A stretch of DNA of 64,000 nucleotides from Cyanobacterium sp. T60_A2020_053 (GCA_015272165.1 JACYMF010000030.1:1-64000), one strand, 5' to 3'. Counted from the stretch's first letter, positions 45,576 through 54,756 are shown. Made by a program: numbers and translations. Notes: generated from the letters alone by a model not told the origin.

Positions 45576-45599
45576 ACAGCTTTTAAAAACTAAGACTTA

Positions 45600-45740
45600 A
45601 TATCGAGTTAGTTTAATCAATTAAAAATAATCTTAGTTCAATTTATTGAACGAGATACTGTTGGTTCCGTGTAATTCATTACACGGTGGGAAAATTCCCA
45701 ACATAGCATCTATCTGTATCAGATTATCCAAACTTGATAT
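45600..45740. mobile_element. Family A MITE copy 2, 141 bp
   Basis: Left ATATCGAGTTAG, right CCAAACTTGATAT. About 100 bp of the interior is near-identical to copy 1 (10730-10881), including the hairpins GTTCAATTTATTGAAC and GTGTAATTCATTACAC. The last base belongs to the stop codon of the DndE-like gene. No coding capacity. Confidence 0.82.
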
Positions 45741-46114
45741 TAGGTTTCGACATTTAAAATAACTAAATCTTCTATACCTTTAATACTCAAATCTCCAGCT
45801 AGATAACCGATACCTCGATGAAGATGTAAGCGAAATTGGTGATTCAGGGTTTCTTCATCTAGGGGTAAGCCTTGTTCATGGCATTTTTGTTTTAATAGCA
45901 GTAATAATATATCCGCCATTTCTCCCCCAAATACCTGCCATGTCATTTCTAGGTTACTATCTGCTGGAATGGCGAAGGGCGCTGGGTTGGTTTTTTCTGC
46001 TAAAGATCGACAAAATGCCCAACGGCATAATACATTCCAATGCTCTATTTTAGTAATTCTTTTTAATTTTATTAGTTGATCTTTGGCTCTTTTTGATACT
46101 TTTATTCTTTCCAT
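45740..46114 (-). CDS. dndE: DndE-family protein (orphan)
   Basis: 124-residue protein matching DndE of the DNA phosphorothioation system: RITKIEHWNVLCRWAFCRSLAE, IPADSNLEMTWQVFGGE, and LNHQFRLHLHRGIGYLAGD. DndE works with DndB, C and D to replace a backbone oxygen with sulfur and binds nicked DNA. None of dndB, dndC, dndD, or the restriction genes dndFGH is within this window, so it is isolated here. Its TAA stop abuts a family A element. Confidence 0.88.
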   Translation of the reverse strand: MERIKVSKRAKDQLIKLKRITKIEHWNVLCRWAFCRSLAEKTNPAPFAIPADSNLEMTWQVFGGEMADILLLLLKQKCHEQGLPLDEETLNHQFRLHLHRGIGYLAGDLSIKGIEDLVILNVET

Positions 46115-46129
46115 TTTATTTTTTTTACA

Positions 46130-46258
46130 TAGGGGGTGCTGAAAAAGTATTTTAGTGAAGGTAGGGAAGAGGGAAGGGGGAAAAGTCCGAAATATTTATA
46201 AATCAAAGACTTTAGCAAAGCCGTTATTTTTAATCAGGGATACCAAAAATAGCCTTAA
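46130..46258. repeat. Family C element copy, inverted
   Basis: Starts TAGGGGGTGCTGAAAAAGTA, the inverted right terminus of family C, then TTTTAGTGA, and further ATAAATCAAAGACTTT and ATACCAAAAATAG in reverse order. It lies 15 bp upstream of the dndE start codon. The other terminus is not seen. Confidence 0.6.
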
Positions 46259-46264
46259 ATAACA

Positions 46265-47191
46265 TTATATTATATTATTTTCATTTAACATCGCTAATAT
46301 TTTTTCAGCAATAAATTGATTTCCCTCTGTATTAAAATGAATGTGATCATGATATAGTTTATCTAAATTTTTATTATCTTTTAACACAGGTAAAAAATCT
46401 AAATATTTAATATTTTCTGTCATCACTAAATCTTCTAATCTTGCTCTTGCTTTTAGTTCATATTCTTTAGAATAAGGGAAAACTGTTTCCCTTTTTAAAG
46501 GGGTTAAAACTAAGAAAAATTTACAGTTATTTTTAATAGTAAAATCTTGAATACTTTTAACAGCATCTAAATTAAATTGAACTATATCTCCTTTTTCAAT
46601 AAAATTATAATGAGGAGGAAAAAACTTTTCATATATTTTTTGGTAAAGTTCTTGTAATGCTAATAGCGGTTTATATTCAAAATAATTGGCTGTTTTTCCT
46701 ACCTTTTCACTAGAAGGCTTAAAAGCAAATAAATCATCAGTATTCAGAACTAATACCAATATATTTGAGTTAAAAATACCGTATTTGTGTAAGTAAGCTA
46801 ACTCATTTCTAGCGCCCCACGAATTAGCAGAGACGTTAAGCACTTCCACAGTATTAAAAAAAGTTTTTTGGGCAATAAATAATGTTTGTAGTAAACTGGA
46901 AATAGTTTGATTTTGGTCAGTCCACCAACCGCCATTAACGATAGAATCTCCTAATAATAATATTCTTAAATTATCTTCATTTTTATCTTTTAATTCATTA
47001 CTACGCATGGAAAAACTGTTGATTTTGATTAAGTTACCATTTCTTTTAACCGTTTGATTTGGGGCAAGAAGATAACCTATTTCTTTATCCCTAATATAAA
47101 TTAAAGGATTGCCAAAACCCCAAATTAATCTTAAAGTTATTTCAACGGTAATGAATACCAATATTAATCCTGTTAAGATAAGTTTAATCAT
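46265..47191 (-). CDS. SGNH/GDSL hydrolase-like protein, membrane-anchored
   Basis: 308 residues with one N-terminal transmembrane helix (about 3-24) and an SGNH hydrolase domain: block I LLLGDSIVNGG with nucleophile Ser83, NVSANSWGARNELAYL with the oxyanion asparagine, and the C-terminal LYHDHIHFNTEG supplying Asp and His. Likely an envelope esterase or acyltransferase-type ALGX-like protein; substrate unknown. Adjacent to nothing with a shared role. Confidence 0.8.
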   Translation of the reverse strand: MIKLILTGLILVFITVEITLRLIWGFGNPLIYIRDKEIGYLLAPNQTVKRNGNLIKINSFSMRSNELKDKNEDNLRILLLGDSIVNGGWWTDQNQTISSLLQTLFIAQKTFFNTVEVLNVSANSWGARNELAYLHKYGIFNSNILVLVLNTDDLFAFKPSSEKVGKTANYFEYKPLLALQELYQKIYEKFFPPHYNFIEKGDIVQFNLDAVKSIQDFTIKNNCKFFLVLTPLKRETVFPYSKEYELKARARLEDLVMTENIKYLDFLPVLKDNKNLDKLYHDHIHFNTEGNQFIAEKILAMLNENNII

Positions 47192-47373
47192 AATTTGGCT
47201 CTCTTAATTTGAATATGTAAATTATTAGTTTAGGTAGAGAAAAGGGAAAAAGAAAAAGGGGATTATCAAGTAACAATTTATCAACTATAGATCGTTAATT
47301 ATCTGAATGGATAAGTTCGTGTCACATTGAGGTAGAATAGAAATTTAAAAAGTATATTATATTAATTAATCCC

Positions 47374-48105
47374 ATGAAGAAAATAATTTTATTGTTATGC
47401 TTACTAATTAGTTTGAGCGGTTGTGTGCGCTATGACGTGGGCATTAATTTCAATCAGGCTCACAATGGTGCAATAATTCAGCATATCAAATTAGGGGAAC
47501 AAATTACCAGTTTTAGCCAAGCAGAGGGTAGCGCTTGGCTTAATGGTATTCAAAAACAAGCTATTAAATTAGGCGGAAAAAGTCAAAGAATTTCTAAAGA
47601 AGAATTAATAGTGACGATTCCTTTTTATAATGCTGAAGAATTGGCAGAAAAATTTAATGATTTCTTCTTATCAGAATTGAATACAAAAGTTAGTAAAAAA
47701 AATACTGATAATCTACTCGATTTGGATACAAAACTGAATATTAAACAAAATAATTTATTATTTGTGGAGCGCCAAATCTTAGATTTTTCTGCTGATTTAA
47801 CTCCTTTAGGTATTATTTCTAGTGAAGGAGATATTATCATCTCTTCAGGAGATTTAATCAACTTACAATTACAGTTTAATTTTCCTTGGGGTGCAAAATT
47901 TACTACTAATGATTATCCTACTTTAACTAAAGATGATCATGGGCAATATAATCTTAGTTTAAAAGCAGGGCAAATTAATCAAGTCCAAGTTATTTTTTGG
48001 CTACCTAATTATATCGGTTTAGGTACCAGCGCCCTCCTCCTTTTCATTTTCTTGGGCTTCTTTCTTAAATATCCCCAAAAATTTAGAAGCCAACAGGGGG
48101 TTTAA
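47374..48105 (+). CDS. DUF3153 lipoprotein
   Basis: 243-residue protein with lipoprotein signal (SLSGCVRYDVGI, Cys17) and a C-terminal membrane helix (about 213-231) followed by a basic tail. The CVRYDVGINFNQAHNGAIIQHIKLGEQ start and FPWGAKFT, LKAGQINQVQVIFWLPN ending fit the cyanobacterial DUF3153 family. Function unknown; probably faces the periplasm or lumen. Confidence 0.82.
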   Translation: MKKIILLLCLLISLSGCVRYDVGINFNQAHNGAIIQHIKLGEQITSFSQAEGSAWLNGIQKQAIKLGGKSQRISKEELIVTIPFYNAEELAEKFNDFFLSELNTKVSKKNTDNLLDLDTKLNIKQNNLLFVERQILDFSADLTPLGIISSEGDIIISSGDLINLQLQFNFPWGAKFTTNDYPTLTKDDHGQYNLSLKAGQINQVQVIFWLPNYIGLGTSALLLFIFLGFFLKYPQKFRSQQGV

Positions 48106-48217
48106 ACCCTTACCTTTTATCCATTGCTTACCTTGATGAGAAAAAAAAAAGAGATGTTAGTGCAAAAACCTGACAGAATTTGATATAATTTGAAAAGGGA
48201 AAGAGAGGTAACAGGTT

Positions 48218-48256
48218 GTAGGGGTGTATGTCTCATACGCCCCTACTCTCTTTTTT
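48218..48256. terminator. Strong terminator between convergent genes
   Basis: GTAGGGGTGTATG and CATACGCCCCTAC form a 13-bp stem (one G-U) with a 3-base loop, followed by TCTCTTTTTT on the plus strand. It lies between the DUF3153 gene and the converging membrane-protein gene and may serve both directions. Confidence 0.85.
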
Positions 48257-48653
48257 ATTCTGTTTGTGAGGGAAACCACCGCCTTAGCCAGTGTTTATCA
48301 CCTTGAGAGCGAATTTTTAACACCTCTTGATGGAAATAATACTTTTCCTTGTCGGATAAACCGCCACGAATAATATGCGCACTCTGCCACACTAACACAG
48401 AAGTGAGAAATCCCAGACAAAATGTAATGGCTAAAGTCGCCCAAGGATTAAACTCCATTCCCGCACGAATGGTTGCCCAAGTGCAATACTCAAGACAAAG
48501 GGAAATAGTTTCTTCCATACGCCACAACCCCCACGGCATCAAAGTTAGCCAAGAAATAATCACCAATAACCAGCGCCCTTGCAATTTTAATAAATAGAGA
48601 CGGTTAATATCTTTTTCCTGTGGATGGGTATATTGATTTTGATTGTCTGTCAT
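48255..48653 (-). CDS. Conserved cyanobacterial two-helix membrane protein
   Basis: 132 residues with two hydrophobic segments (about 28-45 and 71-90) and a basic C-terminus. The LKLQGRWLLVIISWLTLMPWGLWRM and LTSVLVWQSAHIIRGGLSD pieces look like a conserved cyanobacterial hypothetical family. No functional clue from neighbours. Confidence 0.7.
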   Translation of the reverse strand: MTDNQNQYTHPQEKDINRLYLLKLQGRWLLVIISWLTLMPWGLWRMEETISLCLEYCTWATIRAGMEFNPWATLAITFCLGFLTSVLVWQSAHIIRGGLSDKEKYYFHQEVLKIRSQGDKHWLRRWFPSQTE

Positions 48654-48674
48654 ACTAAGAAAATTTTACTCTAT

Positions 48675-48694
48675 GGTGGAGGGCGCCCTTCGCC
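48675..48694. repeat. Palindromic pair of the GGGCGCT word
   Basis: Two oppositely oriented GGYGRAGGGCGC half-motifs overlap at the central GGGCGCCC, giving a 20-bp near-palindrome. An equivalent pair occurs inside a gene at 6347-6366. It is part of the highly iterated motif described under findings. Confidence 0.8.
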
Positions 48695-48807
48695 AATCCC
48701 TAATATCGAATATACCATTACGATGAAATAATTTTTGCTCAAAATTATTTCCCCCAATGATTTAAAATTGAAATATAACCATCGCCTCAAAACATTGGGA
48801 GGTATAA

Positions 48808-49917
48808 ATGTTTGTGGAAATTGAATTAGCTATCGAGACAAAAAATTTTGACCAAGCTAAAATTTTGATTGAAAAAATACCTCCCCAAGAAGAAAAACAT
48901 CTTTGGCAAAACTATTATTATGGTTTGATTGCCGAAGAAAATAACAACATAATTGAAGCCGAAGAAAAATATCGTCAAGTCTTAAAAGACAGCATTTTTC
49001 CCAACCCTAATATTATCAAAAGAATTAGAGAAGGATTAGGAAGAATACAAAATATTAAAAATTTGCAAAAAGCACAAGAAAAACAGAGTTTACAGCAACA
49101 AAAAGCAGATATTTTTAACAAATTAAAAGACCATCATAACCAAGATGAATTAGCAGTTTTAATATTAAAACCAGTTAGTGTGGATGACAAAAATAATCTA
49201 GCAAAAAATTTTGCGGAAATATTAGAATTAGATATATACACAGCTAAACTACAAATACCAACTCGTCATTGGCGTTTATTGAAAACAGGAAAATGGCAAG
49301 AATTACAATCCTATTATTTAATGTTTGAGCGATTTTCTATACCCTCTTTTTGTTATCCCATTCAAGCTATCAATACCATTCAAGTTTATCAAGTTAATTA
49401 TTTAGAAAGTTTCAATGATAAAATTTCTGTAATCTGTGAAAATAAAGCACAGCAAGTAATTAATTTTACTGTGGATATTAACGAAGTTAGTAGTCAAGTA
49501 GAAGCAATGTTACCTATTTTTGAAATGTCATTACATACTGATACTAAAGGTAAATTAGTGAGGAAAAAAACTACTTTAGACTATATAAATTTTTATGATT
49601 TACACATTAAAAATCAAAACTTAATTATCAGATTTAATGATAACCGTTATCAATTTGAACAGGGCAACAAAAACTTTTTAGAAGCAAAAACATCTAGGGA
49701 AAAATGGCTTAGTTTAACTAAATTTATACAGAATAATTTGAGTAATATTACTCTCTATTCAGACTATACCCCCTTTGCAGAAAGTGTCGTACAATTTCCT
49801 AAAATGTTAAAACAAATTGATGCTAAAGTACAATTATTTCGTAAAGAAGAAACTCTTTGGGATGAAGCATTTCAATTATACAGTGGCGTAGTTTTTTTAG
49901 GAGTTGATGGAAATTGA
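48808..49917 (+). CDS. TPR-like N-terminal protein, function unknown
   Basis: 369 residues. The first ~90 look like two tetratricopeptide-type helix pairs (IELAIETKNFDQAKILIEKI, YYYGLIAEENNNIIEAEEKYRQVL). A basic glutamine-rich coiled stretch follows (about 85-110). The rest is a mixed alpha/beta region with QIPTRHWRLLKTGKWQELQSYYLMFERFSIPSFCYPIQAI. I do not recognise the family. Starts shortly after a GGAGG ribosome-binding site. Confidence 0.7.
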   Translation: MFVEIELAIETKNFDQAKILIEKIPPQEEKHLWQNYYYGLIAEENNNIIEAEEKYRQVLKDSIFPNPNIIKRIREGLGRIQNIKNLQKAQEKQSLQQQKADIFNKLKDHHNQDELAVLILKPVSVDDKNNLAKNFAEILELDIYTAKLQIPTRHWRLLKTGKWQELQSYYLMFERFSIPSFCYPIQAINTIQVYQVNYLESFNDKISVICENKAQQVINFTVDINEVSSQVEAMLPIFEMSLHTDTKGKLVRKKTTLDYINFYDLHIKNQNLIIRFNDNRYQFEQGNKNFLEAKTSREKWLSLTKFIQNNLSNITLYSDYTPFAESVVQFPKMLKQIDAKVQLFRKEETLWDEAFQLYSGVVFLGVDGN

Positions 49918-49925
49918 CAATTATG

Positions 49926-50545
49926 AACTGACGTTACGCAGCTTTGAGTAATCGTAGCTTATTCATAGCTTCTTGAAGCGCTTTAATGTAGATATGACTT
50001 CTCAGGGCAAAATGATTTATTTTGTGTTTAATTTTTAAGCATTCTAATTGAAATGCTGCATATATCGACATAAAAATATGGTTACACTGAGTGCGAACAC
50101 ATTTGGTCTGTGAATTTGCCAAACCCGTATTAGATTTTAGGGTTTTGTGAAAAACTTCTACTTTCCACCGTTTTTGGTAGATTGTTTCTATTTCAGTTTC
50201 ATTGCAGTCTAAATCACTACAGGCTAGATAAAGAATCCCGACGCTATCATCTTTGTTTGTAAAGATTTGTCGATGAAGTAAAATCGGAAATTCTACTCCA
50301 TCCTCTTCCTCTTCTCTCCTTATTACCGGCTTTACCAATTGCCAGAGTTGCTTTGAATCAAAGTCCGACTCTGATAGAAACCTTGTTACTTTATCATGAC
50401 TTATATTTCCTTTTAATGCTTTTGATAAACCCGTGGCTGTCACTTCATGAAAAGAGCTGATTAAATAATCGCTATAAAGTTCCATCAGTTGTTTGTTCAT
50501 TTTTTTATCATACCTCTTCTATTACTCCCCTGCGTAACATCAGTT
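49926..50545 (-). mobile_element. Internally deleted insertion sequence with 16-bp terminal repeats
   Basis: Terminal inverted repeats AACTGACGTTACGCAG and CTGCGTAACATCAGTT (15 of 16 pair) bound a 620-bp element holding one shortened transposase ORF. No clear target duplication is visible. A related 99-bp element at 57868-57966 has similar ends. A full-length helper elsewhere in the genome could still move both. Confidence 0.85.
49934..50500 (-). pseudogene. Transposase with internal deletion (IS4/IS701-like)
   Basis: 188 codons that read through: the N-terminal part (DYLISSFHEVTATGLSKAL, SHDKVTRFLSESDFDSKQLWQLVKP) is joined in frame to the C-terminal part (FPILLHRQIFTNKDDSVG, IETIYQKRWKVEVFHKTLKSN). 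The YQKRWKVEVFHKTLK stretch holds the DDE glutamate. As I recall full-length relatives of ~370 residues, the region with both catalytic aspartates is missing at about residues 65-68. It may be translated but should not transpose. Confidence 0.82.
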
Positions 50546-50564
50546 ATTCATTATTAATTATTAA

Positions 50565-51200
50565 TTATTCATTATCAATTTTGACGGCTTGGATAACTTG
50601 TAAACTGCCTCCAGCATAAAGCCTTTTTGCCTTCACATCGAAACCTTGTGCTGATAACATGGAGACTAAATCAGTTTTAATTAACCGCCATGCCGTTTGC
50701 GTTTCAAATAACCACATAAACAGCGCTAAACCCGGCAAAAAAATTAAATTTTTCGGTTGATGTAAGTCAATAAAAGTAAAAACTCCCCGCACCGACAAAA
50801 CTCGGTAAACTTCTGCAAAAATTTGCCGTAACTCATCAGTGGTCATCTCATGAAGTGCCACGCTAGTATGAACAAGATTAAAACTTTCATCCTCAAAAGG
50901 TAAATTTTGAGCAAATCCTTCCACATATTTAGCTTGGGGAACATTTTTACTAGCTTCTTGGATTGCCAAAGGAGAAATATCTAATCCCGTCACATCATCG
51001 GAATATTTCACTAAAAACTGAGTAGTTTGCCCTTTACCACAACATAAATCAAGAATTTTAGTTTTTTTATGGATGTCAAGATTTTGTAAGGCGAGATTTC
51101 TAAAGCGTTTTTCACCTCCCACCGCTAAAGCCAGAGTTTTAGAAATAGTGTCGTATAACCATTGATATTTATAGCTCAAAGGACGTAAAAAAGTAGCCAT
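50565..51200 (-). CDS. Class I SAM-dependent methyltransferase
   Basis: 211 residues with motif I ILDLCCGKGQTTQFL (about residues 49-63), motif II VTGLDISP, and motif-IV region LVHTSVALHEM. UbiE-like sequence but distinct from the menG gene in this window. Substrate unknown. The last residues and stop are encoded by an ATTGATAATGAATAA-type heptamer repeat, so the C-terminal end may be repeat-derived. Confidence 0.8.
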   Translation of the reverse strand: MATFLRPLSYKYQWLYDTISKTLALAVGGEKRFRNLALQNLDIHKKTKILDLCCGKGQTTQFLVKYSDDVTGLDISPLAIQEASKNVPQAKYVEGFAQNLPFEDESFNLVHTSVALHEMTTDELRQIFAEVYRVLSVRGVFTFIDLHQPKNLIFLPGLALFMWLFETQTAWRLIKTDLVSMLSAQGFDVKAKRLYAGGSLQVIQAVKIDNE

Positions 51201-51210
51201 AGTTAATAAT

Positions 51211-51245
51211 TATGAATTATGAATTATGAATTATGAGTTATGAAT
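51211..51245. repeat. Heptamer tandem repeat, five copies of TATGAAT
   Basis: Five 7-bp units, one with A-to-G change, between ffh and the methyltransferase start. Confidence 0.88.
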
Positions 51246-51260
51246 TATTATTCAATTGAT

Positions 51261-52703
51261 TTATAAATCAGCAAAACCGCGCTTTTTCTTTTTCTTCTTC
51301 TGTTTTTTCATGCCCTGATTACGAGAACCGGGGACGGGCGCCCCTCCCCCCAACAAACCACCTAAACCCCCCATATTAGGCATACCCGGCATACTAGGCA
51401 TACCGCCTCCCATACTCATTTGTTGCATCATGGTGCGCATCCGAGTAAAATCGCTGATTAAACGAGAAACCTCTTTTTCTTGATGACCTGAACCTTTGGC
51501 AATACGGCGACGACGATTGGGAGACTTTGCTAATAACTCAGGATTTGCCCTTTCTTCCTTCGTCATGGAATTAATCATGGATTCAGTGATTTTTAACTGA
51601 GCTTCCCCCTGCTCCAGCGCCCCTGCCCCCAGTTTATTCATACCGGGTATAAGTTTCATTACCCCAGCGAAAGACCCCATATTTTTGAGCAGACGCATTT
51701 GTTTGAGGAAGTCATTAAAATCAAACTTCGCCTCCATCATTTTGCGCTGCATTTTTTCCACATCACCGATGTCTAACTCCTCTTGAGCTTTTTCCACTAA
51801 GGTGACAATATCGCCCATATTGAGGATGCGAGAAGCCATACGCTCAGGATAAAAAGGCTCTAAGGCTTCCACCTTTTCCCCTACCCCAATAAACTTAATA
51901 GGTTGCCCCGAAATCGTGCGCACCGATAAAGCAGCGCCCCCCCGACTATCCCCATCCATCTTGGTGAGAATAGCGCCCGTAATGCCGATTTCTTCATGGA
52001 AAGTACGGGTCAAATTGGCCGCTTCCTGCCCCGTCATGGAGTCCACCACTAATAAAGTTTCATGGGGCTTGACATTTTCCTTGATTTGTGCTAGTTCAGC
52101 CATCATGGCTTGATCAATTTGTAAGCGCCCGGCGGTGTCAATAATGACGGTGTCGATGCCATCTTGTTGTGCTTGGGCGACTCCTTGTCGAGCAATTTCT
52201 ACGGGGTTAGCGTCACTACCTAACTGAAAAACGGGGATTTTGATTTGATTCCCTAAAGTGATTAACTGATCGATAGCGGCGGGGCGATATACGTCTGTCG
52301 CCACCAGTAAGCAAGAGCGTTTTTGTTTTTGGAGATACAAAGCTAATTTGGCGGTAGCGGTGGTTTTTCCTGTACCTTGCAAACCTGCCATGAGGATGAT
52401 GGTGGGCGCTTTTTCTGCTTGGGCGAGGGGCGCATTGCTTTCCCCCATCACTTTAACTAATTCATCGTAAACGATTTTAATAAATTGCTGTTGGGGATTG
52501 ACTCCTGAAATAACTTCAGCGCCCATCGCCTTTTTTTCTACTTCAGTGACAAAACTTTTGACTACCTGAAAATTAACATCTGCTTCTAATAATGCCCGTC
52601 TTACTTCTTGGAGTGCGTCTTGGATATTGGCTGAAGATATTTTACCTTGACCGCGCAAATTTTTCCATGTATCTTCTAAACGCTCTGCTAGTGCATCAAA
52701 CAT
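51261..52703 (-). CDS. ffh: Signal recognition particle protein Ffh
   Basis: GTPase of the signal recognition particle that delivers nascent membrane proteins to the translocon. 480 residues: N domain (1-90), G domain with G1 GLQGTGKTT (107-115), DTAGRL, TKMDG, and a methionine-rich M domain from about residue 300 (Met- and Gly-rich segment with MPSMPGMPNMGG), ending in a Lys-rich tail. Standard length. Confidence 0.96.
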   Translation of the reverse strand: MFDALAERLEDTWKNLRGQGKISSANIQDALQEVRRALLEADVNFQVVKSFVTEVEKKAMGAEVISGVNPQQQFIKIVYDELVKVMGESNAPLAQAEKAPTIILMAGLQGTGKTTATAKLALYLQKQKRSCLLVATDVYRPAAIDQLITLGNQIKIPVFQLGSDANPVEIARQGVAQAQQDGIDTVIIDTAGRLQIDQAMMAELAQIKENVKPHETLLVVDSMTGQEAANLTRTFHEEIGITGAILTKMDGDSRGGAALSVRTISGQPIKFIGVGEKVEALEPFYPERMASRILNMGDIVTLVEKAQEELDIGDVEKMQRKMMEAKFDFNDFLKQMRLLKNMGSFAGVMKLIPGMNKLGAGALEQGEAQLKITESMINSMTKEERANPELLAKSPNRRRRIAKGSGHQEKEVSRLISDFTRMRTMMQQMSMGGGMPSMPGMPNMGGLGGLLGGGAPVPGSRNQGMKKQKKKKKKRGFADL

Positions 52704-52870
52704 AGTTAATTTATTAAGTTATCGTAGTCTTTTACTGTGAATATTCTATTATAACGAGGATGACTTGAAAAGTAGTGCTATAACGAATTATGAATTATCG
52801 GGACTTAAACAAAAAATAAGGTAAACTCAAGTATCATAAAAATAATAAGACACAAAATTATTATATTGTT

Positions 52871-53128
52871 ATGGCACAAATCAAGACAATTGGTAGCAAT
52901 AGACAAATTTTTTTTGGGAAAGAGTCTGCAGGTGAAAATGTTTTAATTGATAATCCCGAATATGGTGTTTGGACTATTAAAATTGGTAAGTTTATTCTCC
53001 ATAATGAACAGTGGTTATTAGACAAAGATAATGCCTTCAAACTTGATGAGGCTTTGGATTGGGCTAATAATAATAAACCTACTCAAACTGATTTAACAGA
53101 GTTAGAAAATTCTCTATTATCAAGATAA
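52871..53128 (+). CDS. Small AbrB-like or antitoxin-like protein
   Basis: 85 residues. The N-terminal strand pattern IKTIGSNRQIFFGKESAGENVLIDNPEYGVWTIKIG resembles SpoVT-AbrB swapped-hairpin antitoxins. No toxin follows on the same strand; the Phd/PIN pair next door is convergent and has its own antitoxin. Possibly an orphan antitoxin; the assignment is tentative. Confidence 0.55.
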   Translation: MAQIKTIGSNRQIFFGKESAGENVLIDNPEYGVWTIKIGKFILHNEQWLLDKDNAFKLDEALDWANNNKPTQTDLTELENSLLSR

Positions 53129-53146
53129 AATAAAATATCGAAATAT

Positions 53147-53569
53147 TTATTTGTTATTAATTAAATCCCAAAAATCACGAGGGTTAAGAATAGAAATATC
53201 TCCCAGAGGATGTAAAACTAATAAATCATTATCCCCAGTAATAAGATAAGAAGCCCTACCATTTAAAGCCAAATCAATAAACTTATTATCTTTTTCATCT
53301 CGACATAAATTAACTCTTTGCATAATTGAGATACAATACCAATTTATCTTAATCCTTTCTGATAATCCATTGATCTCTTTTGGTTCGATATATTTAGAAA
53401 ATTTATCTCTACTTAAAACCGATAATAATTCCGTTAAAGTATCAGTTGAATATAAGATAATTCCTTCATTCTCTCCCCTTAAAACTTGAGCAGGAATAGA
53501 ATTGGGGAAAAGAATAGAACTAATGAGAATATTGGTATCTAAAACTAGGCGAAGAGAAGAATTAATCAT
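53147..53569 (-). CDS. PIN-family toxin (COG1569 type)
   Basis: 140 residues of the putative PIN toxin group TIGR00305/COG1569: LVLDTNILISSILFPNS at the start, TELLSVLSRDKFSKY, CRDEKDNKFIDLAL with the acidic cluster, and YLITGDNDLLVLHPL. All PIN acidic positions are present, so it looks intact. Overlaps the antitoxin by 8 bp. Confidence 0.88.
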   Translation of the reverse strand: MINSSLRLVLDTNILISSILFPNSIPAQVLRGENEGIILYSTDTLTELLSVLSRDKFSKYIEPKEINGLSERIKINWYCISIMQRVNLCRDEKDNKFIDLALNGRASYLITGDNDLLVLHPLGDISILNPRDFWDLINNK

Positions 53570-53810
53570 CTGCTAATAAATCTTGTAGTTTATCTTCTGT
53601 TAAACCTTTTTCCGAAGCTCGATTTCCAATATTTGCTCTAAATTGTTGAAATTCTTGAATATTAATTCTGGTAATTCTTTGATAATTTTCTATAGACATA
53701 ATAACTGCAACATCACGATTTTTTTTCTGTATAGTAATAGGTTCATATTGTGCTTGACTAATTACATTACCAAAAGTTTGTTTCGCCTCCCTAGCAGAAA
53801 TAAATCGCAT
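53562..53810 (-). CDS. Phd/YefM-family antitoxin
   Basis: 82 residues. The N-terminal FISAREAKQTFGNVISQAQYEPITIQKKNRDVAVIMSIENYQRI is the Phd/YefM DNA-binding fold; the C-terminal tail (TEDKLQDLLADD) should bind the toxin. Upstream of, and coupled to, the PIN toxin gene. Probably autoregulates the pair. Confidence 0.88.
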   Translation of the reverse strand: MRFISAREAKQTFGNVISQAQYEPITIQKKNRDVAVIMSIENYQRITRINIQEFQQFRANIGNRASEKGLTEDKLQDLLADD

Positions 53811-53966
53811 AACTTAATTTAACTTTTACTAATTTTGATCATAATTACAGTATAGACAAAATGGACAGAATAAATTGCACTTCAATTTTAAGGGGCGAAG
53901 GGCGCTGGTTGCTTTTTATTGATCTCAAAGGGTAAACTGAAATTTAATCCTCGTCTATTTATCATA

Positions 53967-54668
53967 ATGTCAGCGCCCCCCACCGCCCAAGAAATCCAAA
54001 GTTTATTTAACAGTATCGCCCCTATTTACGATCAAATGAATGACTGGCTTAGTTTTGGCATTCATCGAGTCTGGAAAAAAATGACCGTGAATTGGTGTCA
54101 ACCCCAAAGCGATTCTCTCGCCCTTGATCTTTGTTGTGGTACAGGCGATCTAACTTTTTTACTAGCAAAACAAATCACACAAGGTAGGGTTATTGGGGTG
54201 GATTTTTCCTCGCAACTGTTGGCGGTGGCAAGGGAAAAACAACAAAATTCCTCTCAATATCAAAATATAGAATGGTTAGAAAGTGATGTTTTAACGTTAC
54301 CTTTTGCCGATAATTACTGTGATTGCGTCACGATGGGTTATGGAATGCGTAATGTGGTGGATATTCCTGCTTGTTTGCAGGAGATTAAACGGGTATTAAA
54401 ACCTAGTAAAAAAGTTGCCATTCTCGACTTTCAGCGCCCTTCAAACCAGTTAATAGCTCAGACTCAACAATGGTATATTGATAATATTGTGGTCAATGTG
54501 GCGCAATTTTTTGGCTCAACTGCCCAATATGCCTATATTAACCCCAGTTTAGACCGTTTTCCCAGTGGCGACGAACAAATCAAAATTGCTCAAATAATTG
54601 GCTTTAGAGAGTCTAAATATTACCCTCTCTATGGTGGTATAATGGGAGTTTTAGTCTTAACTAAATAA
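53967..54668 (+). CDS. menG: Demethylphylloquinone/UbiE-type methyltransferase
   Basis: Last methylation in phylloquinone (and possibly other quinone) synthesis. 233 residues from ATG 53967 (MSAPPTAQEIQSLFN); motif I ALDLCCGTGDLTFLL, GVDFSSQLLAVA, and the UbiE hallmarks IAPIYDQMNDWLSFGIHRVWK and YGMRNVVDIP. An upstream in-frame start would add 16 residues not found in the family. A GGGCGCTGG motif copy lies in the 5' spacer. Confidence 0.92.
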   Translation: MSAPPTAQEIQSLFNSIAPIYDQMNDWLSFGIHRVWKKMTVNWCQPQSDSLALDLCCGTGDLTFLLAKQITQGRVIGVDFSSQLLAVAREKQQNSSQYQNIEWLESDVLTLPFADNYCDCVTMGYGMRNVVDIPACLQEIKRVLKPSKKVAILDFQRPSNQLIAQTQQWYIDNIVVNVAQFFGSTAQYAYINPSLDRFPSGDEQIKIAQIIGFRESKYYPLYGGIMGVLVLTK

Positions 54669-54756
54669 ATCTAGGTACTAAGTATTTGTAATAGATTGGT
54701 TAGAGACAAGGGGTGAGGGTAGATGTCTTTTTTATGTTGTATTAAGCCGATAAAAA

